A stretch of DNA of 64,000 nucleotides. Origin: Eucalyptus grandis (taxonomy: Eukaryota; Streptophyta; Magnoliopsida; Myrtales; Myrtaceae). Of the stretch, positions 10,220 to 22,692 are shown in pieces (within the stretch, counting starts at the first letter, position 1; each line of letters starts with the position of its first letter). A program made the translations under genes and the position numbers. The stretch lies in contig NC_052615.1 in assembly GCF_016545825.1 (NCBI RefSeq), positions 35,923,516-35,987,515 on the forward strand. The letters run 5' to 3'. The notes under the pieces were generated by a model that did no database searches, was not told the origin of the DNA, and was given only the letters and a program-made list of their open reading frames with translations.

Positions 10220-13200
10220 ATGCACGAGTCGCTCGGAGAACCGCTCCCCGACGAAACCGAGCCCAATCCGGCCGCTCCTCCGAAGAGCTCCACCGCCGGC
10301 GCCGACAAGAAATCCCCGCCCGAACCCGTACCGGTCGCCGGTGTCGGAGGCGAAGGCGTGCCGTCGGCCTCACCTGAGAATGCGGGCTCTCTCGCTCCTC
10401 TCCCGGATCCTGCTCCGGCCGTCGCGACGTCAGCGGCGACGGCGGCCTCTCCGGGGCCTCGAGATACTGAAGCCGCTTTGAAGTCGCGGACCGAGTCTGG
10501 AGAGATCGAGACGCCCGAGCAGAATCGGGATTCTTCGGATTCTGCGAAAGACGGAGATGCGGAGGCGATGGAGAAATCATCAGGGGTGGTTGAAGAGGAA
10601 GAGGAAGGGTCTCCGGAGAAACCGAGTAGGAAGGCGAGTTTCGGCCACGACATCTCGGACAACGTGAAGGCCACGATCAGGCCGTGCCCCAGCCTGAGCG
10701 CCAACCTCAACAACTACGACTCCGTAGTGGAGGATGCCTCGCAGCGCGCCGGCGGCAGCCCGGTGATGGAGGAAGCGTGGGAGAGGCTCAACAAGTCGTA
10801 CATCTTCTACAAGGGCAAGCCCGTGGGAACTCTCGCCGCTATGGATCCGAACGCCGACATGCTGAACTATAATCAGGTAATGTAAGTGCAGTCGGATTCA
10901 TCTGTCCTGCTTGTTCATGCATATTACTGTTCAGATAGATTAGTGGCTCTGGTTCATTCTTTATGGTGAATATGCATGTGTCTTTTGTTTCCTTGTTCTT
11001 GAATTGTTTCATCCGCTCAAGAGCAATCTCTTGCTTTCACCCCCTATTTTATGGTGTGACTTTCAACATGAACTTCTCTAGGTTTGAATTCAGTGATGAC
11101 CAAGTTACTGGGTATCATTTAGGTGTAATTTGTTGCAGATTCGAACTCATAATGAGGGACTCTTTCTTCGGCAGGATCAGACTCTGTTTCTCTTCATGTT
11201 GCAGTTACATGGGCAACGCTTATTTCTAAAACTATCCAGTGCAGAAATTCTATTCTTAGTCCTAACCTTCATTGCCCTTCTTCATCTTCACATCATATTC
11301 TAAGCACATACTGAGAATCAGTTGCATCTAATCCGTATTTGGAAGAATAGGGTCTACCCTGCTTTATCCAAGAAAGACTATTGCTACCTTGGAATAGTAA
11401 TCGTGTGGACAACAATTTTATCCAACTTTGTTTCTGATCTTGGTATTTTCATGGGTATAAAGATTATTTCAAATAGGTACCCAAGCCATGCTTTTACATC
11501 TTATACACAACTGATTTGGCATGACAGCTCCCCTTGAATCTGTTCCATTCGGCTTCTTGTTTGGTCTTTGCTGCCATCAGCCGATTTTTTCATCGGCACT
11601 TTTGCATTTGTCTCTGGAGCGTGGTTTCTTGTTGATATTTCTTGATGTATGAACTTCAGGTCTTTGTTAGAGATTTTGTCCCTAGTGGATTGGCTTGCCT
11701 GATGAAAAAAGAGATGGAACCAGAAATTGTGAAGAACTTCCTGTTAAAGACCCTTCATCTCCAAGGCTGGGAAAAGAGAATCGATAACTTCACTCTTGGA
11801 GAAGGAGTTATGCCTGCGAGCTTCAAAGTCGGTTTTGACTTGCAAGACAAAAAGGAGAGACTAGTCGCAGATTTTGGCGGTAGCGCGATAGGAAGAGTTG
11901 CGCCTGTTGATTCAGGGTTCTGGTGGATCATACTGCTGAGGTCATATACAAAGTGCACGCATGATTATTCCCTTGCGGACCTGCCAGTTGTGCAGAAAGG
12001 AATGAAGCTGATACTTAACCTTTGCCTATCTGATGGATTTGACACTTTCCCAACACTACTTTGCGCAGATGGTTGTAGCATGATTGACAGAAGAATGGTG
12101 AGTTTTCTCATCATTCTTTTTCTTGATTATCGAGCTAAAACTTGTGAAAATGGCTTGGCACATGCTTGGCATATCTGAGAATTTTAGAATCTACTTTTGT
12201 AGTTGGTTCAAGAACTGTTGTATTAACACTGCATCCCTACCTCTCTAAATATCATCTGATGCTGGCTACAGAAGATCATTATCTGCTGATAAGGTTTCTG
12301 TCCCCACTAGCCTTCAGAGCACACCAATACCGATTGCACCTTTCAATGGCTGTAGTCATGCTTAAGCAACGCAACCTAAATGATAGATTTTTTAGCAAGT
12401 CTTAAGTCACATCTACTCTGTAAAGCAACATGTAATGGTGATAGATAAGACATGTGAAGGCCAATTTTTCTCTAGTTTCTCTCTAAAAGTAGCATCGGTT
12501 TCTTTTCCACCAAATGATGAAGTATTACACCAGGGTATAGCTCAATGAGAGGTATGGGATGGCAAAAAAGGTGTTCTTAGGTGGTAGATGACTTCAGATT
12601 TTCCTAAGGAGCTCCTAGCTCCAAACACCGCTCTAGTCTCAAGACACAAACAATGATGGTCACTAAAAACTTGTTGCTTTTTGAACAGGGTGTCTATGGC
12701 TATCCAATTGAAATCCAGGCTCTCTTCTATTTTGCGCTAAGGTGTGCACAGCAGTTGCTGAAACCCGAGCGTGATGGCAAGGAACTTATTGAGCGAATTG
12801 ACAAACGGATAATGGCTCTTAGTTTTCACTTTAGGAAGTACTACTGGATGGATCATACCCAGTTGAATATCATCTATCGTTACAAAACGGAGGAGTATTC
12901 TGATACTGCTGTCAATAAGTTCAATGTGATACCGGAATCGATTCCTGACTGGGTGTTTGATTTTATGCCACTTCGGGGAGGATATTTCATCGGAAATGTT
13001 AGCCCAGCCCGAATGGACTTCAGGTGGTTCTTAGTTGGGAACTGCATTGCCATTTTGAGTTCTCTGGCTACACCAGCCCAAGCAACAGCAATCATGGAAC
13101 TAATTGAGGACCGGTGGGAGGACTTGATAGGGGAGATGCCTTTGAAGATCACTTACCCTGCGCTCGAGGGACATGAATGGAAAATAGTTACTGGATGTGA

Positions 13201-13741
13201 TCCAAAGAACACAAGATGGAGCTACCATAATGGCGGATCTTGGCCAGGTAAACTGCAGTTATTGCCACTGTCATCTTCTTCTGATAAAGAGCATTGAAAA
13301 ATTACTCTCTTTACCATCATCAGGCCATTCTTCAATTCTTACTAACTTATACAATACAATTGATCTGAAGACCCAATATGTGAGTTATGTGAAAGACAAA
13401 TCCAATTGACACAGTTATTTTTCTTGTGTGGTGGTTATTATTTCACAGTGCTACTATGGCTGCTGACTGCAGCTTGTATCAAGACCGGTAGGCCTCAGAC
13501 TGCAAAGCGAGCGATTGAGTTGGTCGAGAAGCGCCTCGCGAAAGATGGTTGGCCTGAATATTATGACGGAAGGTCAGGGCGATACATTGGGAAGCAAGCT
13601 AGGAAGTACCAGACATGGAGCATTTCTGGCTACCTGATCGCAAAGCTGATGATTGAGAATCCGGCCAACATATCCATCATCTCTTTTGAAGAAGACAAGA
13701 AGATATCCAAGCCAAGGCTCACTCGCTCCACCTCATTCTAA
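10220..13741 (+). CDS. CINV: Alkaline/neutral invertase (GH100), complete, 648 aa
   Basis: Hydrolyses sucrose to glucose and fructose at neutral or alkaline pH. Exons: 10220-10876, 11660-12097, 12689-13247, 13449-13741; all introns are GT-AG and the phases join into 648 residues. Conserved blocks include [35 protein letters not shown] (Asp about 303), [51 protein letters not shown] (about 513-529, with the candidate catalytic Glu), [13 protein letters not shown] and WPEYYDGR. The EPEIVKNF wording and four-exon layout fit the cytosolic clade. The C-terminus LTRSTSF matches the RSTS motif that is phosphorylated and bound by 14-3-3 in Arabidopsis CINV1. Unusually, the first 150 or so residues are rich in Pro, Ala, Ser and Glu, making it about 100 residues longer than typical members. 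Exon 2 is duplicated at 29996-30420. Confidence 0.93.
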
Positions 13742-14789
13742 ATCGATGCAGTTGTTATTTTGTTTCCCCTTCTTAGAGGAAAGGGATGTAAATGCCGTAT
13801 ACACAAATTAGGAAAAATTGTCCAGTATATCTGGTGCGTTGGGCTAACGCCATCAAAGGCTTCAACCCTTTAGGAAGATGACACTGCATAGGTACATATA
13901 GAACACTAGAGAATTTGAACTTTCTTGAAGGTTTCTTTGTTCACGATACTTCCAATTTTACTAGAACAAGAAAACTTGTAGTTTGACTGGGTTAGACTCT
14001 TAACACGTTGATACAGAACCCATTTCTCAAAATTATAAGAAATTGATGTCTTTGATTTCGAAATTTGAGGACCCAATTCAATATTACAAGACAGCATATA
14101 TCTATTCCATCAATTGTGATTTTAGTCATATGATAGATCCTCGATGCACCTAGTCAAGCCTAACCGGACATTCTGCATGGATTTTCCATCAACATATAAG
14201 TTCCCGAGTCCTCAGAACACTGTTGAACGGCATACATTCAGACAGCAGCTAACCTATAGACCATATGCCAGAAAATTTTGCAGTTGGATGCATCCAGGTT
14301 CTCGATGACCCTGTCCTGGCAGAACATAGTCCTTTAATAGAATGACCACACTTTCTTGATCAAGTATGGCGCATAGTGGTCTTTGGACAATGAAATAGTT
14401 ATGATTCATCAAGCGCAAATACCTGTGACTCTCTTATATTCTCTTGACCATGAACAATACCTTTAATAATGGCAACATGCCATATGGAGGATAGCAAATG
14501 TTCTTCAAGACATCAAAGCAACTGAACAGTGGCCAAGTATGCCTCCAATTTCTTCAGTCTTTGTGCATGTTAAAGTATGCATACACATGCATCTGCTTGC
14601 TCCTCTGGATACATCAAAGAAAATTTCAGACTTGGCTTACTAATCCCAGGTGAATAGGCTTACCTTTTAAGCATGCTGCTGAAAAATTGAGAGACTATAT
14701 GCAGATCACACCAACTGGAAATGTTGGCGATAAAAAAACCACTAGAAATGCTCTGAATTGGCCATTTTATCTAAGTAGAATTGTGAAGA
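13742..14789. other. Spacer between convergent genes
   Basis: The 1.05 kb between the invertase stop and the oxidase stop must contain both 3' UTRs. I see no further coding exon, repeat or RNA gene. This spacer is absent from copy 2 because of the 3.8 kb deletion there. Confidence 0.6.
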
Positions 14790-16494
14790 TCATGGATTAA
14801 TCCTCTCCAAAGCCCAACATTTCTCTTGAGAATCACTTTGTGTTGATGTAAAAGTCATCCTCTGGTTACTCTTCAAATTCAAATAATCAACCTACATGAG
14901 AAAGGAAAAACATAAGGATGTTATCCTGGTTAAAGATTAACAAAGCAAAATAAGTTCAAGGCACGAAAAAAATCAACCTGATCTGGATCCATAATCAGCA
15001 GACAAAAAGAGTCGACAGGGCTGGTTGAAGAATCTAAAGAATTTTCATCCGTTAAATGTTCGCCTATGTAGGGGAGGCCAGGAGTAGGTCCCAAGTACTG
15101 TAGTCTGGATTTCACAGAACAAGCATGCCAAGCTTTCTCTCGTTGCTGCACTTAGATTAGAAGTAATAAATTCATCTAAGGTTCATCTAAATAAGAAATG
15201 TGATGCAGTGACTGCTTGCCCCAACATTGGCATTATTACACCATAGCTCATTTCTTGATTAAGCCCAGTTTGCATATGGTATTGCCCATCTCCACATTGT
15301 GTCTTTATATGCAGTACTATGAGCTTTGTGGTATCATGCTTATTCACAAAGAATAAGCGATATTGACATGATATATTAAAACTTCGAATCATTTCGCAAT
15401 TGTTTGCTTGATCAGTTAAAAGCTTCCGGAGCTCATTTAATGACCTCATGGATGTATGCAGATTACACACTCAGTGAAATCCAAACCCACAAGAACCCAA
15501 AGACAACTCTAAAAAATTGCTTACTAGTACCAACACCAATCATACAAGAAATGCACATGAAGCTACATGGAATGATAATGAACATTCAATAAGAAATATG
15601 CACCTGAAGCTTCAGGCTATCAGGATTCGAATGATCAATCATCTCGACTATCCCGCTGATCCGAAACTGCTCCCAAGAGTCGGTGAAGTACCAACATATC
15701 TAGAGAGGGGAAATCAAGTTCTTTCATTAATAGACCATAAGGAGATCACAGAAATCTTAAAACCCCATCAATTATATCTAAGCAAGTCAGCAGTAGTTTT
15801 GTTGCACTGATAAAAGCTCCCGAATATATTATGACATAGCGTATACCCTCTAATAATGATTACCTCAGCTAGTGGATTGTGCTTGAGCTCTTCAATCTGC
15901 AGAATTCAAAGTCAGATATGAACAAGCACTTGCAGAGATGAAAGTTAAAACCAGGCATTGCTGCGTCTGCTCAAGCAGAATGTTCAGTCGTCAAAAACAT
16001 AAGACCGAGAGCAATGGATGGATACCCATTTCAGAACCGACCAACCCACTGCTCAGACAGTAAAGAAGCGAAGAAAGCAAAGAACCTTGCGACTGCGGGA
16101 ATCGGTATGAATTTGGATCTTATCGCTGCCCTCCTGAAACCCCCTGCAAAATCAATCAAAGAGCGCCTCAATTGCCTGCTTTAGCAACCGCAGAATACGA
16201 ATCTACTGCATTCGCTGAGACAATCGCGGGTATGGGAATCCAGAGCAGAGACCGGAAGACGACGGTCCGATTGGCGGGTCTTCCATTGGATCCGACAGTC
16301 GCCTGACACCAAGAAAACAGGGCAAGCAAATTGTCAAGAGGGGCGCCTTAAAAATCGAAACTTTTTGACATCAAAGAGCGAGGCGCGAAAAGGGGTACGA
16401 GCTGGAAGAAGGAGGAGTGCTTGAGACTGGAGTTGGAGCGCAGCGCGTCGAGGAGAAGCTGTTTCCATGGCGCCGTCGCCGTTGGACTGCCCAT
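14790..16494 (-). CDS. PPOX2: Pyridox(am)ine 5'-phosphate oxidase-like flavoprotein, complete, 200 aa
   Basis: Seven exons on the minus strand: 16494-16399, 16302-16253, 16143-16086, 15896-15864, 15699-15604, 15145-14978 and 14891-14790. All junctions are GT-AG and phases agree, giving 200 residues. Recognisable blocks are MGSPTATAPWKQLL, ATVGSNGRPANRTVVFRGF (the FMN-binding strand region), IQIHTDSRSRK, WYFTDSWEQFRISG, QQREKAWHACS, and a C-terminus starting VDYLNLKSNQR and ending CWALERINP. Length and order match the short plant family represented by Arabidopsis At2g46580 (about 198 aa), annotated as a second PNP/PMP oxidase. The role is therefore in vitamin B6 salvage or a related flavin oxidation; family-based inference. 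It is convergent with the invertase. Exons 1-2 are duplicated at 30801-31022. Confidence 0.9.
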
Positions 16495-16753
16495 CTTTCT
16501 GATTCTTCCACTCTGCTTTGGGGATAACTGGACAACAATGCATACGTTTCTTCTTGTTTTGGAATGAAATTTACGTTTCTCCAACATATTTTCTTGATTT
16601 TAACGAAACTATTGTTTTGTTTTTTTTTTTTAATTTCTTTTTGCGATAAGAAGATTCATTCACGTCTCACATACAAAAGTCATTCGATTTTCACGTTTGG
16701 CTCTCCGTCTATGTGATCATGGACCATGATAAACGTCCTTTATATACAAAACA

Positions 16754-17438
16754 GGGAAAAAACTATTAGTGAAGTCTTAATTTATAATATTTGTGCCAAT
16801 TTAATTATAAATATTTTTATTTGGTGTTGAAAGATTTATGATTTTTATTATTTTTCTTATGTGATATCGCCATCCAATAAAAATAATAAAATTTTCAATA
16901 AAAAAGGTAATTTGGATAGACTACCTCTTCTCGCTTATGTTATTCATTTTTGGGTTAAAAAAATAAACATTGTTTTGTGGGAGAATCAAAAGGAGGTTCA
17001 GTTTCTATTTCCTAGATTGTTAAATATCAAAAATCGTTTTTTTGCTCTTTATTTCTTAACAGATCTTCATAGTGGGTGGCACTTAGATCTGTGCCAAGGT
17101 TTAAGGCAAAAAGGAAATAAGATTTTTATTTGAATACTGTCTGTCAACCGATGATATAAATAATTTTTAATAATATTTTGATAATATCTTGATTTTTTTA
17201 TTATTTTCTCTTTTTTTCTCTCTCCTTTTTTCTTCCTTTTGCCGCTAGCGAAATTATTTAAAATTGGATACCACGTAAATCGATCAATATCCACATCTGT
17301 AATATACATCTAAAATTAGTTGAAAAAATTAAATTAGAACCAAATTAATAGGTACATGACTAAGTTGACACCATTAAAATATTTAAATTAAATTGACACA
17401 AATGTAATATATTTATAGTTTTTTTGACACTTTTTTTC
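16754..17438. mobile_element. Mutator-like non-autonomous TIR element, copy 1
   Basis: Starts GGGAAAA and ends in a T-rich reverse complement of the same phrases (TTGTGCCAATTTAATTATAAAT against TTAAATTGACACAAATGTAAT). The copy at 31256-31673 is cleaner, with a 9-bp imperfect target duplication (TACAAAATG/TACAAAGCG); here the flanks are TACAAAACA and GACAAAATA. The element predates the duplication. No transposase. Confidence 0.6.
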
Positions 17439-17467
17439 GACAAAATAGTCGATGGCATCATAATACT

Positions 17468-18552
17468 TATTGGAAAGCCCTTGTGATGTTTTGAAAGTAA
17501 TATAATAATCAAAATCTGTTAATGTGTGCATTATTGGTCGACAGATGTGCAGGTCATATGTGGATGCTCCAACAGTTTCTTTAAAGCAAGAATTGCTCTG
17601 CCACCATCGAGGGAACAAGAAATTGGAGGTCGACGTGGCTGAAATCTTGGACTGAGTAGAGCTTGAACGAGTCAACTAAAATGAGAAGTTCATGAGAACT
17701 TGGACGGATCGAGAAAAAGTGAACAGTTGAGTGGAACCAGTGCTGCCATATTTGTTTGGATTGTTTGGAAGGGTCAAAGATAAGAGGTGAACAAACGTTT
17801 CGGCGAGAAAAGCGAGAATACAAATGGTCAAAGTAGTTCGAAGATGTGCCGCGTGCTTCCATCACTTTGAACTCCTCTTGGATGGATTCGGAATACAAAT
17901 TAGTGGTTAATGACCAGGTTCAGAGTTTGGAAGTGACCGTAGAAAATCCAAAAAACCTAGAGTCAGCATTTTGTGCGAGCAATCATGGAGTCGATTGAGA
18001 GATAAGTTGTCAATCGACTCTATGATTGCTCGCACAAAATGCTGACTCTGGATTTTCTGTGTTTTCTGGGTTTTCTGCTGTCACTTCCAAACTCTGAACC
18101 TGGTTATTAAACGCTAATTTAAATTCCAAATCCATCCAAGCGTAGTTCAAAGTGATGGAAGCACGCGGCACATCTTCGAACTACTTTGACCATTTGTATT
18201 CTCGCTTTTCTCGCCGAAACGTTTATTCACCTCCTATCTTTGACCTTCCAAACAATCTGAACAATATGGCGGCACTGGTTCCACTCAACTGTTCACTTTT
18301 TTCTCGATTCGTCCAAGTTCTCACGAACTTCTCATTTTATTTGACTCGTTCAAGCTCTACTCAGTCCAAGCTTTCAGACACGTCGACCTCCAATTTCTTG
18401 TTCCCTCGATGGTGGCAGAGCAATTCTTGCTTAAAAAACTGTTGGAGCAAGATCTACATATGACCTGCACATCTGTCGACCAATAATGCACACATTAATA
18501 GATTTTGATTATTATATCATTTTCAAAACATCACAAGGATTTTCCAATAAGT
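17468..18552. repeat. Large inverted repeat, arms about 0.52 kb
   Basis: The two arms meet at about 17995, where GTCAGCATTTTGTGCGAGCA is followed by its reverse complement after a spacer of roughly 60 bp. Outer ends match too: ATTATTGGTCGACAGATGTG at 17531 against its complement near 18468-18490. Copy 2 has only one arm, so the inversion-duplication is specific to copy 1. A transcript across it would fold into a long hairpin. Confidence 0.8.
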
Positions 18553-19665
18553 TTTTATTAAAATTAAAGAAATGATTTTCTTTATTTTATTCTCTCAACG
18601 AATTTTTAAGTATTTGAAAGCATTTGTTTGGTAACTATCTAAAATCTTTATTTCCGGAATAAAAATTTATTTGATATGATCCTTAAATTTTTTGTGACTT
18701 AAATTTCTTTTAATTTTTCCAATATTTTTATTATATTTTCTCTTTTTCTTTTTCTTCTCTCTTCTTCTTCTTCCTAGCTAGTTATCTGTGATTGGTTAGG
18801 CGAGGTTTGTGAACTCATTGGAGCCTCACTAGGCCGGTGAGGTTGAGCATTGCGGATGGTTGGGCAATGCTCAACCTTACGTAACCACCGTGAAGCTCAG
18901 CCTCGCCAGGCCAGGGCAAGGTGACCTTGCCTAGCCGATTGCCAGCAACAGGTTGAGAGAAGGAAGAAAAGAAAAGGAAGTAAAAGGAAAATAAGAAAAG
19001 AAAAGAGAAAAAAAAAGTTTAGCTTGATTTTAGAATTATTCTCAAGAACAAAGAAATAACCTTTTTTTGTTTCTTGATTTTGTTCCAAATCTATTCCTTG
19101 GGAACAAAAAAGTTATCTAATGGATTTCTATTCATTTTTATTCCAAAAAACAAAAGAATAGAGTGATGCACTATTTGGCACATTATTAAATAGGTCTTAA
19201 TTGTCTTGATTTCTCTTATTGCTCCTAAAATGTTTAATTTCTTGTAATCCGATTCTCTATGTGAAAATAGGCTTTCGTGTTTCGTAATCACTTATTATAG
19301 AGCATTCAAGAATGATAGAGGTGCTCATGTTTGGTAGAGTCATTTATAAGCTTTGCATAGAATCAACACCTGCTACTATCCGTAACTTTCTGAAGATTGC
19401 TAGTGAATAATAGTCCGGTTCTTGATTGTTAATCCAAGAGAGCAGATGTAGGCTTGGTAATAAGCCGAATCATTACAACTTCCTAACAAAATGTCCTATC
19501 TTTTGATCTCATTTACTTATGTATATGATAGAAACACCGGCTCTTATTAAACTCTTTCTAGTTTTTGCGTCCATTAAAGTTTACTCGCAAGCATTCCGTG
19601 AAATGTTTTAAATTTGTTTAAAACAACCTACTGATCTCCTCCAGGTTGTTGTGTCGGTATTAACA
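17468..19665 (+). mobile_element. Rearranged LTR of a decayed Copia element (copy 1)
   Basis: By comparison with copy 2 (31692-33292), the LTR begins at TATTGGAAA (ancestral TGTTGG) and ends at TTAACA (19665). It is directly followed by a degenerate primer-binding site, ATTAGTATCATATCTCC, where the usual Copia form is TTGGTATCAGAGCTCC. In copy 1 the first half of the LTR (17468 to about 17990) is followed by its own inverted copy (about 18004-18552). A further AT-rich insertion with a GC-rich core (18785-18950) separates this from the second half (19290-19665). Confidence 0.65.
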
Positions 19666-19960
19666 ATTAGTATCATATCTCCATCGCTTATTTTCCGAAG
19701 TCTTGTATTTCGAGTCATAAGATCTTTAGAAATGGCTAACGTCATTGGAGCCTCAGCTACCGAGAGTCAGCCCATCTTGAGGCCTCCAATGTTTGATGGA
19801 ATTAACTGATCATTATTGGAAATGCCGAATGAAAATGTTACATCCAAACGATTGATTATGAGCTGCTCCTATCAATAGAGTGCCGCCAGCAGCAGCAATC
19901 CCTCCAGAAGAATAGACAAAAGGACTCGCTTCAAAAGCTCAAAACTCTTCATATTTTTGA

Positions 19961-20937
19961 GGGAAAATTCCAAAAATGAACTCAAAGTGTTCTCTTTTTC
20001 TCAAATAAGGATATAAAGTGCCATTACTTTCTTAAATAAAGACTGAAGTGACGTTGTTTCAAATGAGGACATGAAGTAGTTATGTTTGTTTCAAATAAGA
20101 ATCCAAAGTGAAATATATCTGTTGCAAATAAAGACTCGACTTTCCGATGGTCAAGAGTATTTTCGTCATTTGTCATTTTTTCCCTTTTTTTTCTTCCTTT
20201 TTCCTTTTTTTTTTTTTTTTTCTTTTGGCTCTTCTTCTTCCTCTTCGCTGGTGGCGGAGGGCCATCGGCGATGCCCAAGGGCTGGGCGAGGGTCGCCCTA
20301 GGCTGGCAAGGGCCACTCACGTCGGCCACAAGTGAGGGACAGCCTCGTGTGGGGGCCATTTGCGAGGTTGGTCCGTGCTAGCCCTAAGTGAGGCGACCCT
20401 CGCCAAATCTGGCGAGGATCAGTTGTGTGTGAGGCTGACCCTCGCCAAATCTGGAGAGGGTGGCCTCACTAAACCTTACCAAGGGTCGGCGAGGTCGCCT
20501 AGCCCTCGCTGGCCACGAGCGAGGTTTGGTGAGGGTCAACCTTGCTTGGGGCTGGCAAGGGTCGATCTCACGGATGGCCCCTGGGCGAGGGTTGCCATGC
20601 TCGGGTGAGGTTGTCCCTCCCATGTGGTTGGCATGGATGGCCCTCGTCGCCCTTTGTGGGCATTGCTGGTGGCCGGCCACCGGCTAAGAGAAAGAAGAAG
20701 AACCAAAAAAAAAAGAAGAAGGGAAATGCCAAATGACAAAATTACTCTTGATCGGTTGGTAAATTTAGTCGGCCGGCGACCAGCGAGGTCGGGTTCTTGT
20801 TTGAAACAACCACAACCACTTGAGGCCCTTATTTGAAACAATCAAAATCATTTTAGATCTTTGTTTAAAACAAAGTCCATTTCGAGTTCTTATTTGAGGA
20901 AAATAGATCACTTCGGGTTCTTTTTTGAAATTTTCTC
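19961..20937. mobile_element. Mutator-like non-autonomous TIR element with GC-rich core
   Basis: The ends are GGGAAAATTCC and GAAATTTTCTC. TIR phrases such as CTCAAATAAGG and AAATAAAGACT recur inverted at the right end (TTATTTGAGGAAAATAG). Same family as the element at 42076-46771. The core at 20240-20690 is GC-rich (GGCGAGGGTCGCC-type phrases). Flanks TATTTTTGA and TGTTTCTTA match at only 6 of 9 positions. Copy 2 lacks it (near 33585), so it inserted after duplication or was lost there. Confidence 0.65.
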
Positions 20938-21971
20938 TGTTTCTTATTTTGTCCCCTCTCGTCGTCTAGTTTTTCTTCCTGTGGTCCAGCGGACGGAATA
21001 TGACATAGACTCGAAGTCACCTTTGAAGTGATGACAGAGTGAGACCAAAATGAGCACCATCTTAGGAAGTTGTGACATATTCATGATGAAGCAAGATGAA
21101 AGGACCATTCGAATGTACATGAGGTACGCTGACACAATCGATGGTCTCACCAGTCAAAGCAAGACTTGTGCAAATGCTGAGAATGTTAATAAATTGATAC
21201 ACACTCTTCTCACGGCCGATAAATTGATGCGTTCCAGTAGGGTTGTGGCTCATCCATGAGCAAGTGATCCTTCCGCTTTCCGAAATCCTAGGTCTTCTTG
21301 AGTGTTCTAAAATACCCCTTGAAAAGGACAATGCACCTATGTAATGATTGTGGGAGATTGAAACCTCACCGTCAAATCAAAGAGAAATTTATGGTTATGA
21401 TTAGTCCCATACTTGTATATATAGATGTTTCCTCCCTTGAATTATATCATCTCATTTACAATTGAAAATACACTACTGAGTTTCTCTCTTTAGAGATTTT
21501 CTCTACGATGCTTATGAGTCAAATGTGAGTATGGTTGACTCGAGAGAAATCCTAAGACTGCATGAGCTAGGAAATGCTTGATCGACCGACCCATGACACT
21601 CTTTCAAAGGAATGGAGTCCTGTCAAGGCTTTTAATTCGTGTCAACCCCTTATTAGTGGATGGGATGATGGGCACTCTACTAGGGCTGTGAGGGGAGCTA
21701 GAAAATGATGAGCACAGCGTGAAAAGCAAAGTTGGATTCACCCTCACAGAAGGATGAAGACGGGAGATGAAGACGCATCGTTGTAAACGAGGGGATTCAA
21801 GAATCTTACGAGAAAAGGGAAAATATTCAATGGAAAAAGGTCAATGAGGTCAGCTAACCAAAAAGGAGATTTCGGGAAAACAAAGATGATGTTAAAAGGT
21901 GAAAAAAAATTACCTGCTTCGAATGCAATAGGCCAGGTTAGACAAAGGGGATTGTCCACTACTTAGAGAAA

Positions 21972-22692
21972 GGGCCAATTTCATAAAAAAAAACACGAAT
22001 TTTAAGTGTGGTCCCAAATCTGGCCCAAACTTTATTTTGTCTAAAAAAAGCACGAACTTTAGGTGTTGTTCCAAATATGGCCCGAACTTTATTTTGTCTA
22101 AAAAAAAAAGCACGAACATTAGGTGTTGTCCCAAACCTGGCTTGAACTTTATTTGAGACAAAATAAAGTAAGTCTATTACAAATAGGCTTCACATCTCTA
22201 TTTAACTACAAGATGCACACGCTTTTAATATCTCACTTTAAGGCAATGTAATCTTCTGCTTCCAACACAGCTTCTGACATTGCAAACAGCTTGACAATTG
22301 TTAATTGATCTAATGGCCCTAGCTATGTGCCTTGTTCCCTAAAATTGAAGTTGCTGAATTATTTTTCTCATGAGAATCATCTATAAAATTCACCTCATTG
22401 GAGGGCATACTTAAATTTAACACTTCTTCCAAACACTTGAATGCATCATCGTTTTGCTGTGTTGGATATTATTGCTGACGTGGAAATGTCACATCGAATG
22501 ACTGTGGGATGAGGGTTAATGGAGGGCCAGACTTGGGACACAAGTGAAAGTTCGTGCTTTTTTGCGACAAAATAAAGTTCGGGCCAAATTTGGGACAATA
22601 CTTAAAGTTCGTACTTTTTTTTTTAGACAAAATAAAGTTTAGGTTAGATTTGAGACAACACCTAAAGTTCGTGCTTTTTATGGAATTGGCCC
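21972..22692. mobile_element. Mutator-like non-autonomous TIR element with 9-10 bp target duplication
   Basis: Starts GGGCCAATTTCAT and ends ATGGAATTGGCCC. Flanked by the perfect direct repeat CTTAGAGAAA (21962-21971 and 22693-22702). The TIR interior repeats phrases such as AAGCACGAACTTTAGGTGTT and ACTTTATTTTGTCTAAAA, inverted on the right. Copy 2 has a single uninterrupted site near 34545-34562. No coding capacity. Confidence 0.8.

Noticed and set aside
9652..10377. Long plus-strand ORF (241 codons) and opposing ORFs upstream of the invertase
   Set aside because: It crosses the invertase leader and leader intron in another frame, is dominated by Pro/Arg/Ser from GC-rich DNA, and has no recognisable domain.
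17581..18463. Two related ORFs of about 100 codons (KVMEARGTSSNYFDHLYSRF-type) on opposite strands
   Set aside because: They are the two arms of the inverted LTR repeat; no known domain and not preserved in copy 2.
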